NCBI GenBank assembly: GCA_025927795.1
Contig: JAICKT010000063.1
Coordinates: 1 to 14,775, forward strand
Direction: 5' to 3'
Source: Parafilimonas sp.
Lineage (GTDB): Bacteria > Bacteroidota > Bacteroidia > Chitinophagales > Chitinophagaceae
Length of the DNA stretch: 14,775 nt
Part shown: positions 1 through 7,759 of the stretch, piece after piece
Position numbering within the stretch: the stretch's first letter is position 1
How the letters are laid out: each line of letters starts with the position of its first letter
Position numbers and translations under genes: made by a program
The notes under the pieces: generated by a model
Database searches by the model: none
Told to the model about the DNA's origin: nothing
Seen by the model: the letters and a program-made list of their open reading frames with translations, nothing else

Positions 1-396
1 CTCTTACAAGGCTTTGAAATTTCTTATATGCAAAGCCACTCTCTTAAAGTTTATCTTTTTGGCAGAGGCACAGATCAAATATCAGAAGAAGTAGCAAAAA
101 GAGTAAAATGGACTAACCGTACTGATTTAGAAAACGGCTATACAATGCTTTTGCATAGCTATGGAATTATTGGTTTGGTTGCTTATATTTCTGTGTGTTT
201 CTACTTTATATTTTTGTTTTTAAAAATAAACAGGTTTAAAGAAGCATTCTTTTTGTTTTTCTATCTTTTTGCCACCCAATACATCACGCAGGAATTTGTA
301 ACAACTACATTCTATGTATTTCTTACTATAATGCTATTTACTTATAAGATCTATTCACAAAAATTAAAATTACCAGAGCACAAACCTGTTATTTAA
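1..396 (+). CDS. O-antigen polymerase/ligase-like membrane protein, C-terminal part (5' end outside window)
   Basis: The reading frame is open from the first base of the window, so this is the last 131 residues of a longer gene. The ATG at 28 is probably an internal Met, because coding continues upstream in frame. The visible part has a polar loop containing GRGTD and ENGYTMLLHSYGIIG, then two or three strongly hydrophobic segments rich in Phe, Ile and Leu, then a short basic tail. A polar loop with a G-x-G turn and an 'N-x-Y-hydrophobic-H-x-x-G' stretch before the last membrane helices is typical of Wzy/O-antigen-ligase family proteins, which polymerise or transfer glycan chains at the periplasmic face of the inner membrane. 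A glycosyltransferase gene starts 23 bases downstream, consistent with co-transcription. The family call rests on a fragment; another polytopic glycan-export protein is possible. Confidence 0.65.
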   Translation, partial: LLQGFEISYMQSHSLKVYLFGRGTDQISEEVAKRVKWTNRTDLENGYTMLLHSYGIIGLVAYISVCFYFIFLFLKINRFKEAFFLFFYLFATQYITQEFVTTTFYVFLTIMLFTYKIYSQKLKLPEHKPVI

Positions 397-419
397 AAAT
401 AAAAAGGGTTGAACATTAA

Positions 420-1565
420 ATGAATTTATTAGTTATTAATCCCGGTACTAATTTATACGGCGCAAGCAGAATATTGTTACAAACAATGAAAGCCCTTAAA
501 CCCCGTAAAATATTTTTCATCGTTCCTGAAGAAGGCTTATTAACTGAATATATTAAAACAAACAGCGAGTTCTCACATGTTCAAATATTAATAGTACCAT
601 CAAGCCCGATAATATACAGAAAGATGGGAATTGCGGAAGGGTTAAGGCTTTTAAAAAAAATGATTGTATTCAGAAGAATCGTAAACAGAATAATAAAAGA
701 ACAGAAAATTGATTGGGCTTATATAAATACTTTATCGTGCTTGTTTGCTGTGCCGCCACTTAAGTCTTGTGGCTTAAAGGTTTTTTTGCATGTGCATGAA
801 ATATTAGAAAACAACAAGGTATTTACAAAATACATTAACAAGTTTGCTCTAAGGTGGTGCGATAAAATTATAGCTGTATCAGAACCTGTAAAACTCAATC
901 TTCTTGAAGTTAGTATAAAAAATCAGGGAGAAAAGATAACCACTGTATTAAATGGCATTTCGGATATATATTGTCCCCTTGCTGCAAAATCAAATCTTTC
1001 GAAAATAATTACACTTATGGGGCGAATAAAACCAGAAAAAGGCATTTGGTTTTTTCTGGATACTATTTCTTTACTGCCCGAAGAGCTTGTAAAAAAATCT
1101 AAATTTTTAATTATTGGCGATGCCGCACCTGGAGGAGAACATTTTTTAAAAAAGCTTGAAGATGATATACAAAAGCATCCGGCAAAGGATTACATTAAGT
1201 ATTATCCATTCATTAAAGATATCAGGAACATAATAAACGAAAGTGATGTTATTGTTGTTCCGTCTTTAATGAAAGATCCTTTTCCAACAACAATCTTGGA
1301 AGGGCTAAGTGCCGGAAAACCTGTTATTGCAACTAATACAGGAGGATCTGTGCAATCAATAAAAGATGCAGAAACAGGGTTCTTAATAGAGCCTCTTGAT
1401 AAGGTAAAATTTGCTGATCGTTTGGAAAAATTAATTAAATCTGATAGATTAAGAATGCAAATGGGTGAACAAGCACGAAAGGAGTTTCTTAAAAATTTTA
1501 CGCTTGAAATTTTTGAAACAAATTTTATGCAGGAAGTAAACGAGTTTGAAACGATTGTAATATAA
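420..1565 (+). CDS. GT4-family glycosyltransferase
   Basis: A 381-residue, two-domain GT-B glycosyltransferase, probably cytoplasmic or peripheral to the inner membrane, adding a sugar from a nucleotide donor to a lipid-linked glycan. The N-terminal Rossmann half begins LLVINPGTNLYGASR (residues 3-17), the usual acceptor-side glycine loop. The C-terminal half carries GRIKPEKG at 201-208, the donor phosphate-binding region. The EX7E-type region is DPFPTTILEGLSAGKPVIA, with Asp286 in place of the first Glu and Glu294 as the second. It is followed by TNTGGS and ETGFLI, both standard for GT4. Length is normal for the family. The donor and acceptor cannot be read from sequence. The gene lies 23 bases after the Wzy-like gene and 42 bases before the sulfotransferase, so it belongs to the polysaccharide locus. 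Confidence 0.9.
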   Translation: MNLLVINPGTNLYGASRILLQTMKALKPRKIFFIVPEEGLLTEYIKTNSEFSHVQILIVPSSPIIYRKMGIAEGLRLLKKMIVFRRIVNRIIKEQKIDWAYINTLSCLFAVPPLKSCGLKVFLHVHEILENNKVFTKYINKFALRWCDKIIAVSEPVKLNLLEVSIKNQGEKITTVLNGISDIYCPLAAKSNLSKIITLMGRIKPEKGIWFFLDTISLLPEELVKKSKFLIIGDAAPGGEHFLKKLEDDIQKHPAKDYIKYYPFIKDIRNIINESDVIVVPSLMKDPFPTTILEGLSAGKPVIATNTGGSVQSIKDAETGFLIEPLDKVKFADRLEKLIKSDRLRMQMGEQARKEFLKNFTLEIFETNFMQEVNEFETIVI

Positions 1566-1586
1566 TTCTGGTAATAATTACGGTTT

Positions 1587-1594
1587 TAATTTTG
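1587..1594 (+). promoter_or_regulatory. Bacteroidota-type -7 promoter element upstream of the sulfotransferase
   Basis: TAATTTTG matches the Bacteroidota sigma-A -7 consensus TAnnTTTG and ends 13 bases before the ATG at 1608. No clear TTTG -33 box lies at the usual spacing; the nearest weak match is around 1566-1570. If active, it would give the sulfotransferase and following genes an internal promoter within the glycan locus. Confidence 0.4.
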
Positions 1595-1607
1595 CACTGA
1601 AAAATAA

Positions 1608-2651
1608 ATGATGAGTAATTCAGCAAATTCAACTTCTTCAATCTTTATAGTAGGTAACAGCAGAAGCGGCACTTCAATGGTTTCAAAAATATTAGGCAAT
1701 CACCCACTGGTTTTTGGTTTTAATGAGTTGCATTTCTTTGAACAATTATGGTATCCTGAAAAAAACATCAAACAACTAACAACAGAAGAAGCAATAAATT
1801 TATTTAGTGAACTTATCAGCTTGCAAAGAGAAGGTCTTTTTGCCAACAGAAATCCAAAACAATTTTATGAAGAGGCGAGCACATACATCAAATTAAATTC
1901 TAAAGAACCTATAACACCACCGCAGGTGTTTATGGATTTCTTGTTATATGAAAGTGAACAACACAATAAAAAAATTCCATGTGAGCAAACGCCGCGTAAT
2001 CTTTTTTTTATTGATGAGATTTTAAATTTTTACCCAACTGCAAAAATTGTATGTATGATCAGGGACCCGCGTGATGTGCTTCTTTCTCAAAAATATAAAT
2101 GGAAGAGAAAATTTTTAGGACATAAGAGAGTTCCTTTCAAAGAAGTAATAAGATCGTGGTTCAATTATCATCCTATAACGATAAGTAAGCTTTGGAATTC
2201 AAATACAAAAAAAATATTGCACTCTCTTAATAAAGAAAATGTTCATCTTATTAAGTATGAAGAATTGCTTGAAGAACCAGAAAAGGTAATAGAACGGTTA
2301 TGTACTTTTCTGAATATTAGCTTTTATGAATCTATGTTGCTGATACCTATTAATGGTTCGTCTGTAGTAAATGATCAGACAGGTAAATTAGGAATTGATA
2401 AAACCAGGTCGGGCAATTTTTTAAAAGGGCTTACAACAACAGAAATATATGTATGCCAAAAAATCACATCTTCATTAAAAAATAAATTTGGATACAACGA
2501 TGTAAATACACGATTAAAGTTATTTTCATTTCTTACGACCTGGATTTCTTTCCCGGTAAAATTATCTTTTGCATTACTGCTGAATATTAAAAGATCTAAA
2601 AATTTGTTTAGCAGCATAAAAAGAAGGGTTGTTTTAAAAAATGTTAATTGA
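1608..2651 (+). CDS. PAPS-dependent sulfotransferase
   Basis: A 347-residue sulfotransferase that would move sulfate from PAPS to a hydroxyl or amino group of a carbohydrate or lipid. The 5'-phosphosulfate-binding loop is IFIVGNSRSGTSMVSKIL near residues 12-29, with the GxxRSGTS signature at 16-23. The 3'-phosphate-binding motif is IVCMIRDPRDVLLSQ at 147-161, with Arg152, Asp153 and Arg155. A later VHLIKYEELLEEPEKV block (212-227) is also typical of the Sulfotransfer superfamily. A hydrophobic stretch near 306-326, followed by a basic tail, may attach the protein to the membrane. Two ATGs are adjacent at 1608 and 1611, and either could be the start. Lying between a glycosyltransferase and an oxygenase, it probably sulfates the glycan made here, although a sulfolipid substrate cannot be excluded. 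Confidence 0.88.
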   Translation: MMSNSANSTSSIFIVGNSRSGTSMVSKILGNHPLVFGFNELHFFEQLWYPEKNIKQLTTEEAINLFSELISLQREGLFANRNPKQFYEEASTYIKLNSKEPITPPQVFMDFLLYESEQHNKKIPCEQTPRNLFFIDEILNFYPTAKIVCMIRDPRDVLLSQKYKWKRKFLGHKRVPFKEVIRSWFNYHPITISKLWNSNTKKILHSLNKENVHLIKYEELLEEPEKVIERLCTFLNISFYESMLLIPINGSSVVNDQTGKLGIDKTRSGNFLKGLTTTEIYVCQKITSSLKNKFGYNDVNTRLKLFSFLTTWISFPVKLSFALLLNIKRSKNLFSSIKRRVVLKNVN

Positions 2652-2716
2652 TACGTGAACGCACTACATGTTTTAAAGCATAGTAAATCTTAACTATTAA
2701 ATTTAAAATAATTAAT

Positions 2717-3493
2717 ATGATAAAGTTTGATTTTTTAGAAGCCAATAAAGAAAAATTCAGAACAGAATATTTGGCTGCGCAGCCTTTTCCGCATCTTATT
2801 TTAGATGGAATATGTGAAGAAGAAAAACTTGAAAAACTTTACGAACAAATTCCGGAGCTTGATAATAAGAGCAGGGATTATATGTTTGCCAACAACAAGT
2901 TCGAAAAATCAAATTATAAAGTAATTGGTCCTTTGTTCGAGGAATTATATAATGATCTTCAATCAGAAAGGATGAACAAGTTTTTAACCTTCATTGCGGC
3001 AGAGGATATTTTTGTAGATCCTAAAAATCATGGGGGTGGGCTGCATCAGGGAAAAAAGAACAGCTTTTTAGATATGCATGCCGATTTCAATTATCATCCT
3101 ATTCACCAAATGTGGTTTAGAAATCTTAATCTTTTACTTTACCTGAATAAAGATTGGAAGCCTGAATATGGTGGACAATTAAAATTAGAAGATGCTCGTT
3201 CCGGTAAAAAAAAGGTTGTAGATGTACCTTTTAATCGTTTGGTTATTCAGCAAACGCGTACCTGGACTTTGCATGGTTATGATATGACTAATTTTCCTGA
3301 AAAAGTTTATCGCACTTCAATTGCAACTTACGCATATACTGAACATAAACTTCACATTGAAAAGCCGCGTAGTACTGATTGGAAACCAAAAGATGATGCA
3401 TCGGTTGGTAAAAAACTCGTAGCTAAATACCTTGATTCTGCCATTAAGCTTAAACATAAATTATTTGGAAGCGGCACAGCTAAAAATCAATAA
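2717..3493 (+). CDS. 2-oxoglutarate/Fe(II)-dependent oxygenase (prolyl-hydroxylase-like fold)
   Basis: A 258-residue protein of the 2OG-Fe(II) oxygenase superfamily, which uses O2 and 2-oxoglutarate to hydroxylate a substrate. The N-terminal PFPHLILDGI (residues 23-32) is typical of the family. The metal-binding triad is visible as His121-x-Asp123 in LDMHADFNYHP and His186 in RTWTLHGY. Arg199 in YRTSIATYAY fits the 2OG-carboxylate-binding Arg, and YGGQLKLED (151-159) is the usual core strand pair. No signal peptide is seen, so it should be cytoplasmic. Homologues occur in glycan clusters, where their substrates are mostly unknown. It lies 65 bases after the sulfotransferase and probably belongs to the same unit. 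The 184 bases after it hold no gene or clear terminator. The fold is well supported; the substrate is not identifiable. Confidence 0.88.
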   Translation: MIKFDFLEANKEKFRTEYLAAQPFPHLILDGICEEEKLEKLYEQIPELDNKSRDYMFANNKFEKSNYKVIGPLFEELYNDLQSERMNKFLTFIAAEDIFVDPKNHGGGLHQGKKNSFLDMHADFNYHPIHQMWFRNLNLLLYLNKDWKPEYGGQLKLEDARSGKKKVVDVPFNRLVIQQTRTWTLHGYDMTNFPEKVYRTSIATYAYTEHKLHIEKPRSTDWKPKDDASVGKKLVAKYLDSAIKLKHKLFGSGTAKNQ

Positions 3494-3677
3494 TAACTCT
3501 TATAGCTTGTTTATATTTTTTATCTCGTCATTTTATTCTCGTTAATCTGTATTATGATGAATAATATACAAAAAATTATTAACCTCTCTTACTAAAGAAA
3601 ACGAAGCAGAAAAAGATACCGGCGTGCATGGATAAAATTAGTATAGCAATATTATGGGGATTAGAAAAATTTGATAA

Positions 3678-4802
3678 ATGAAAATTGCTATCCTGGGTAC
3701 AAGAGGCATCCCAAATAATTACGGAGGGTTCGAGCAATTTGCAGAATTCGTTTCGGTTGGATTGGTAAAGAAAGGACATGAGGTTACAGTTTACAACCCT
3801 TACTCCCATCCTTACAAAGGCGATGAATTTGAAGGCGTAAAAATTATTCGTGCAAAAAGCCCGGAACATACAATAGGTTCTGCAGCCAATTTCATTTATG
3901 ATTATTACTGTCTTAAAGATGCAGCAAAAAGAAATTTTGATATTGTGTATGAGGCTGGATATGCAACTTGTTCACCTTTTTTCTATCTTTTAAAAAACAC
4001 GAACACAAAGCTTATAACAAATTTGGATGGACTTGAATGGAAGCGTTCCAAGTGGAATTTTTTTACAAAGCAATTGATGAAATATTTGGAATTCTTAGCT
4101 GTACGTCGTTCTCATTTTTTAATCGCGGATAATGCAGGCATTCAAAAATATTATAAAGAAAAGTATAACATAAATTCATTTCTGGTTGCTTATGGCGCAA
4201 ATATTAGTTTTACTTATTCTGAAGAAGATTTACAACCTTTTAAACTACAGCCGGGTAATTATTTTATGCTTATTGCACGCATGGAACCTGAAAACAATAT
4301 TGACATGATATTGCACGCTTATAAAATTTCAGGAAGAACAGAACCATTTTTAGTGATTGGTAAATACAGTACAAAATATGGCCATTATTTATTTAATAAG
4401 CACAACAGTAAACAAATAAAATTTTTGGGCAGCATATACGATAAAAATATTCTTGACTCTTTAAGGTTTTATTGTAAGGCGTACCTGCATGGCCATTCTG
4501 TAGGTGGAACAAATCCATCATTGCTCGAAGCAATGGCTGCATCCGCATTTATAATAGCAAATAAAAATTCTTTTAATGAATCGGTGCTTAAATCAAATGC
4601 CTTATTTTTTGACACAATTGAAAACCTTTGCCACATATTTTGCAGTATTGATGAGATGTTGCTTTTATATAAAAAGGCATTTGTAAGCAATAATACAAAC
4701 GAGATAAGCATCAATTATCGTTGGGAATCTATTATTGATCAGCACGAAGAAATTTTTCGCAATATTATCTTGAAAAAACAGTGTTACTCTGAAACAAAAT
4801 AA
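3678..4802 (+). CDS. DUF1972/Cps2T-like glycosyltransferase, possible rhamnosyltransferase
   Basis: A 374-residue GT-B glycosyltransferase whose N-terminal half is a DUF1972 domain. The opening MKIAILGTRGIPNNYGGFEQ (residues 1-20) is the hallmark of this group, which includes the pneumococcal beta-1,4-rhamnosyltransferase Cps2T. Further family blocks are ITNLDGLEWKRSKW (113-126), LIARMEPENN (198-207) and HGHSVGGTNPSLLEAMA (271-287), where Glu284 is the conserved donor-site Glu. The ATG is fixed by an in-frame TAA directly before it. With dTDP-rhamnose precursor genes starting 94 bases downstream, rhamnose transfer is a reasonable inference, but the donor is not proven. A shared transcript with the upstream oxygenase is uncertain because of the 184-base gap. 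Confidence 0.88.
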   Translation: MKIAILGTRGIPNNYGGFEQFAEFVSVGLVKKGHEVTVYNPYSHPYKGDEFEGVKIIRAKSPEHTIGSAANFIYDYYCLKDAAKRNFDIVYEAGYATCSPFFYLLKNTNTKLITNLDGLEWKRSKWNFFTKQLMKYLEFLAVRRSHFLIADNAGIQKYYKEKYNINSFLVAYGANISFTYSEEDLQPFKLQPGNYFMLIARMEPENNIDMILHAYKISGRTEPFLVIGKYSTKYGHYLFNKHNSKQIKFLGSIYDKNILDSLRFYCKAYLHGHSVGGTNPSLLEAMAASAFIIANKNSFNESVLKSNALFFDTIENLCHIFCSIDEMLLLYKKAFVSNNTNEISINYRWESIIDQHEEIFRNIILKKQCYSETK

Positions 4803-4896
4803 CTTTACAATTACTTCAAAACACAATAGTTTATGACCAGCTTACACCTTGCACTAACACTTAGGCTACATCTAATTAAAAACCAATAAACTTATC

Positions 4897-5952
4897 ATGA
4901 ATAAAAATATTCTCATAACAGGTGGTGCAGGCTTTATCGGCTCGCACGTTGTGCGCCTGTTTGTAAATAAATATCCTGATTATAAAATTGTAAATCTTGA
5001 TGCGCTTACATACGCAGGCAATCTTGAAAATTTAAAAGATGTTGAACATGCACCAAATTACTTCTTCGAGCATGCAAATATTTTAGAGCCTGAAATTTTA
5101 CAAAATATTTTTGAGCAGCATGATATTACTGATGTGATTCATCTTGCGGCTGAAAGTCATGTTGACCGTTCGATTCTTTCACCAATGGATTTTATTTACA
5201 CAAATATTATCGGCACTGTAAATCTTTTAACCGCTGCAAAAAATTACTGGAAAGAAAATTTAAATGCACATCGTTTTCATCATGTATCAACAGATGAAGT
5301 GTATGGTACTTTAGGTGCAAAAGGCTTGTTTACAGAAGAAACATGTTATGCGCCTAATTCGCCTTATTCAGCAAGCAAGGCTTCATCAGATCATTTTGTT
5401 CGGGCGTATGGCGAAACATTTCATATTCCTTATGTAATTACAAACTGTTCTAACAATTATGGTCCCAATCATTTTCCTGAAAAATTAATTCCTTTATTCA
5501 TCAATAATATCATACATAAAAAAACATTGCCGGTTTATGGAAAAGGAGAAAATACAAGAGACTGGTTATATGTAATTGATCATGCACGTGCTATTGATTT
5601 GGTTTTTCATGAAGGAAAAAATGCAGAGCATTATAATGTTGGCGGCTTTAATGAATGGAAAAATCTTGACCTTGTAAAATTACTTTGCAAACTGATGGAT
5701 GAAAAACTGCATCGCTCAACAGTTGAAAGCGAAAAATTAATAACATACGTAAAAGACAGGCCAGGACATGATTTGCGTTATGCAATTGATGCTTCAAAAA
5801 TTAATAAAGAACTTGGCTGGAAACCTTCAGTTACATTTGAAGAAGGTTTAAGTGCAACCATAGATTGGTATTTGCAAAATGAAGATTGGCTAAAGCATGT
5901 AACCAGCGGTGAATATCAAAACTATTATACAGAGCAATATAGTAACAGGTAA
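4897..5952 (+). CDS. rfbB: dTDP-glucose 4,6-dehydratase
   Basis: A 351-residue extended short-chain dehydrogenase that converts dTDP-glucose to dTDP-4-dehydro-6-deoxyglucose with bound NAD+, the second step of dTDP-L-rhamnose synthesis. The NAD-binding ITGGAGFIGSH lies at residues 7-17. The catalytic STDEVYG motif gives Thr132, Asp133 and Glu134, the dehydratase-specific pair. The SDR motif YSASK gives Tyr157 and Lys161. NNYGPNHFPEKLIP and VKDRPGHDLRYAID are also diagnostic of RmlB. Length is normal for the family and all catalytic residues are present. It starts the dTDP-sugar block, and a small unrelated gene follows within 20 bases before rfbC. Confidence 0.97.
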   Translation: MNKNILITGGAGFIGSHVVRLFVNKYPDYKIVNLDALTYAGNLENLKDVEHAPNYFFEHANILEPEILQNIFEQHDITDVIHLAAESHVDRSILSPMDFIYTNIIGTVNLLTAAKNYWKENLNAHRFHHVSTDEVYGTLGAKGLFTEETCYAPNSPYSASKASSDHFVRAYGETFHIPYVITNCSNNYGPNHFPEKLIPLFINNIIHKKTLPVYGKGENTRDWLYVIDHARAIDLVFHEGKNAEHYNVGGFNEWKNLDLVKLLCKLMDEKLHRSTVESEKLITYVKDRPGHDLRYAIDASKINKELGWKPSVTFEEGLSATIDWYLQNEDWLKHVTSGEYQNYYTEQYSNR

Positions 5953-5959
5953 TTTATTT

Positions 5960-5967
5960 TATATTTG
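5960..5967 (+). promoter_or_regulatory. -7 promoter-like element very close to the coiled-coil gene start
   Basis: TATATTTG is an exact match to TAnnTTTG and ends five bases before the ATG at 5973. A start of transcription at the normal distance would fall at or within a few bases of that ATG, implying a leaderless or nearly leaderless message. No -33 TTTG box is seen at the usual spacing, so this could also be chance in AT-rich DNA. Confidence 0.35.
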
Positions 5968-5972
5968 TAGTG

Positions 5973-6245
5973 ATGGCGAATTCTTTAAACATATCTGATA
6001 TACGATTATATAATCTGCTTAAAAGTAAGTATGGCGAAAAAGAAGCCGAAGAATTTGTTTCTTTAATTAAAGAAGAAGTAAATAACAGCTTCGAAGCCAA
6101 AAAAGATATACTTGCTACAAAAGAAGATATTGCGAAAGTGGAATTAAAAATTTCACAAGCAGAAACCAAAATGATTCTTTGGGCATTTGTATTTTGGGTT
6201 ACGCAATTAGGAGCCATATTCGCATTCCTTAAATTCTTACATTAA
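5973..6245 (+). CDS. Small head / coiled-coil / membrane-anchor protein (DUF1640/CCDC90-like)
   Basis: A 90-residue protein in three parts. The head is DIRLYNLLKSKYGEKEAEEFVSLI (about 8-31). A charged heptad-like stalk follows, containing LATKEDIAKVELKI (about 47-60). The C-terminal segment (about 67-89) is hydrophobic, with tryptophans, and would be a single membrane anchor. This resembles the prokaryotic head-stalk-anchor proteins related to mitochondrial CCDC90/MCUR1, whose 'TKEDI/L' stalk motif is widespread and often present as several copies per genome. Their bacterial role is unknown to me. I chose the ATG at 5973 over the in-frame GTG at 5970. The gene lies in the same direction between rfbB and rfbC but has no evident role in dTDP-sugar synthesis, so it looks like an insertion in the pathway block. 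Real coding is likely; family assignment is moderate. Confidence 0.7.
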   Translation: MANSLNISDIRLYNLLKSKYGEKEAEEFVSLIKEEVNNSFEAKKDILATKEDIAKVELKISQAETKMILWAFVFWVTQLGAIFAFLKFLH

Positions 6246-6266
6246 TTCTGCACTTGTCTTTATTTT

Positions 6267-6818
6267 ATGAAGATTGAAGAAACACCTCTACAGGATTGTT
6301 ATATAATTCATGATACGGTTTTTAAAGATGATCGTGGTTATTTTTTTGAAAGCTTTAATGCAAGCAGATTTAAGGCGTTGACCGGGATAAGCGAACATTT
6401 CGTTCAGGATAATCAATCAGCATCTGTATATGGTGTACTGCGCGGCTTACACATGCAAACAGGTGAATATGCGCAGGCAAAACTCGTACGTGTTTTAGAA
6501 GGTAGCGTATTAGATATTGCAGTTGACATGAGGAAATATTCAACAACTTTTGGTCACACATTTTCAATTGAGCTTACTGCAGAAAATCATAAACAATTAT
6601 ATATTCCGCGTGGCTTTGCACATGGCTTTGTTGTATTAAGCGATAAGGCAGTTTTCTTTTATAAATGCGATAATTTTTATAATAAAGAATCAGAGCTTGG
6701 AATTATGTATGATGATCCTGATTTGAAAATTGACTGGCAATTACCAGCGGATGATTTAATACTTTCTGAAAAAGACAAAAAAAATTTTTATTTAGCAGAT
6801 ATTTTACATCGTTTATAA
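6267..6818 (+). CDS. rfbC: dTDP-4-dehydrorhamnose 3,5-epimerase
   Basis: A 183-residue cupin enzyme that epimerises C3 and C5 of dTDP-4-dehydro-6-deoxyglucose to give dTDP-4-dehydro-L-rhamnose, the third step of the pathway. The signature RGLHMQ (59-64) supplies the catalytic His62. Next come the core blocks QAKLVRVLEGSVLDIAVDMR (70-89) and YIPRGFAHGF (112-121), and then FFYKCDNFYNKESE, in which Tyr132 fits the conserved general acid Tyr. Asp170, in LSEKD, is a candidate for the conserved C-terminal acidic residue. Full length for the family. The stop is followed by only two bases before rfbA, so the two genes are probably co-translated. Confidence 0.96.
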   Translation: MKIEETPLQDCYIIHDTVFKDDRGYFFESFNASRFKALTGISEHFVQDNQSASVYGVLRGLHMQTGEYAQAKLVRVLEGSVLDIAVDMRKYSTTFGHTFSIELTAENHKQLYIPRGFAHGFVVLSDKAVFFYKCDNFYNKESELGIMYDDPDLKIDWQLPADDLILSEKDKKNFYLADILHRL

Positions 6819-6820
6819 TT

Positions 6821-7681
6821 ATGAAGGGAATTATACTTGCAGGCGGCTCAGGCACACGTTTATATCCAATTACAAAAGGCATAAGCAAACAAATTATGCC
6901 GGTATATGATAAACCTATGATTTATTACCCGCTTTCGGTTTTAATGCTTGCCGGTATAAAAGAAGTTTTGATTATTACAACGCCTGATGATGCTGCACAA
7001 TTTAAACGACTGCTGGGCAATGGTGAAGAATTAGGGTGCAGCTTTTCTTATGCTGTTCAGGAGAAGCCAAACGGTCTTGCGCAGGCTTTTATAATTGGCG
7101 AAAAATTTATTAGTAATGATAAAGTGGCTTTAATTTTAGGTGATAATATTTTTTATGGCTCAGGCTTTAGCAAGCTGGTACAATCGTTTACTAATATTGA
7201 TGGTGCAGCAATTTTTGCTTACGAAGTAAGCGATCCTGAACGCTACGGTGTGGTTGAGTTTGATGAAAATTTTAAAGCTTTATCCATCGAAGAAAAACCT
7301 TCATCGCCAAAATCAAATTATGCTGTTCCGGGTTTATATTTTTATGATAATGATGTTATCAGTATTGCAAAAAACATTAAACCATCACCGCGTGGTGAAT
7401 ATGAAATTACTGATGTAAATAAAGTTTATCTTGAAAGAAATAAGTTGCATGTTGGTGTAATGAACCGTGGAGTTGCATGGCTTGATACAGGCACATTTGA
7501 TTCGTTAAGCGATGCCAGTGAATTTGTAAGAGTAATAGAAAAAAGACAATCGCAAAAAATTGGTTGTATAGAAGAAGTTGCTTACCGCATGAATTTTATT
7601 AATCATGCACAATTAATGAATCTTGCAGAATTTTATTCTAAAAGCGGTTATGGAAATTATCTAAAAAAAATTAAGCAGTAA
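6821..7681 (+). CDS. rfbA: Glucose-1-phosphate thymidylyltransferase
   Basis: A 286-residue nucleotidyltransferase that makes dTDP-glucose from dTTP and glucose-1-phosphate, the first step of dTDP-rhamnose synthesis. The nucleotide-binding loop GIILAGGSGTRLYP spans residues 3-16. PVYDKPMIYYPLS, EKPNGLAQAF, LILGDNIFYG with the metal-binding Asp, IEEKPSSPKSNYAV and GVAWLDTGTFDSL are all standard RmlA blocks. Length is normal for the family. The ATG lies two bases after the rfbC stop. It is the last gene of the glycan block and a strong hairpin terminator follows within about 25 bases. Confidence 0.97.
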   Translation: MKGIILAGGSGTRLYPITKGISKQIMPVYDKPMIYYPLSVLMLAGIKEVLIITTPDDAAQFKRLLGNGEELGCSFSYAVQEKPNGLAQAFIIGEKFISNDKVALILGDNIFYGSGFSKLVQSFTNIDGAAIFAYEVSDPERYGVVEFDENFKALSIEEKPSSPKSNYAVPGLYFYDNDVISIAKNIKPSPRGEYEITDVNKVYLERNKLHVGVMNRGVAWLDTGTFDSLSDASEFVRVIEKRQSQKIGCIEEVAYRMNFINHAQLMNLAEFYSKSGYGNYLKKIKQ

Positions 7682-7702
7682 AGTAATAATATTGTTTACA
7701 TT

Positions 7703-7735
7703 AAAAAAGCCACACTTTGTGTGGCTTTTGTTTTT
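7703..7735. terminator. Bidirectional intrinsic terminator between convergent rfbA and the H1-like gene
   Basis: GCCACAC (7709-7715) pairs exactly with GTGTGGC (7719-7725) around a TTT loop, and flanking AAAA/TTTT adds four more pairs. A T-run follows on the + strand (to 7735). The A-run at 7703-7708 gives a T-run for the opposite strand. It can end both the rfbA transcript and the convergent transcript from the - strand gene. Confidence 0.9.
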
Positions 7736-7759
7736 ACGTATAATAAAGCAGTTAATAAT

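Noticed and set aside
28..396. Complete 122-residue gene starting at the ATG at 28
   Set aside because: The same frame is open to base 1 and the protein looks like the C-terminal part of a larger membrane protein, so it is called as a 5'-truncated gene.
2669..2682. Short AT-rich inverted repeat between the sulfotransferase and oxygenase genes
   Set aside because: It is only 14 bases, imperfect, without loop or T-run, and is expected by chance in DNA of this composition.
3494..3677. Possible small gene or riboswitch in the gap before the DUF1972 glycosyltransferase
   Set aside because: No frame of useful length, stable hairpin or recognisable RNA motif was found.
5970..5972. GTG start for the coiled-coil gene
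   Set aside because: It directly precedes an ATG, which is the simpler start.
5954..6217. Open - strand frame opposite the coiled-coil gene
   Set aside because: The + strand frame gives a coherent head, stalk and membrane anchor; the - strand frame is Ser/Phe-rich with no recognisable pattern.
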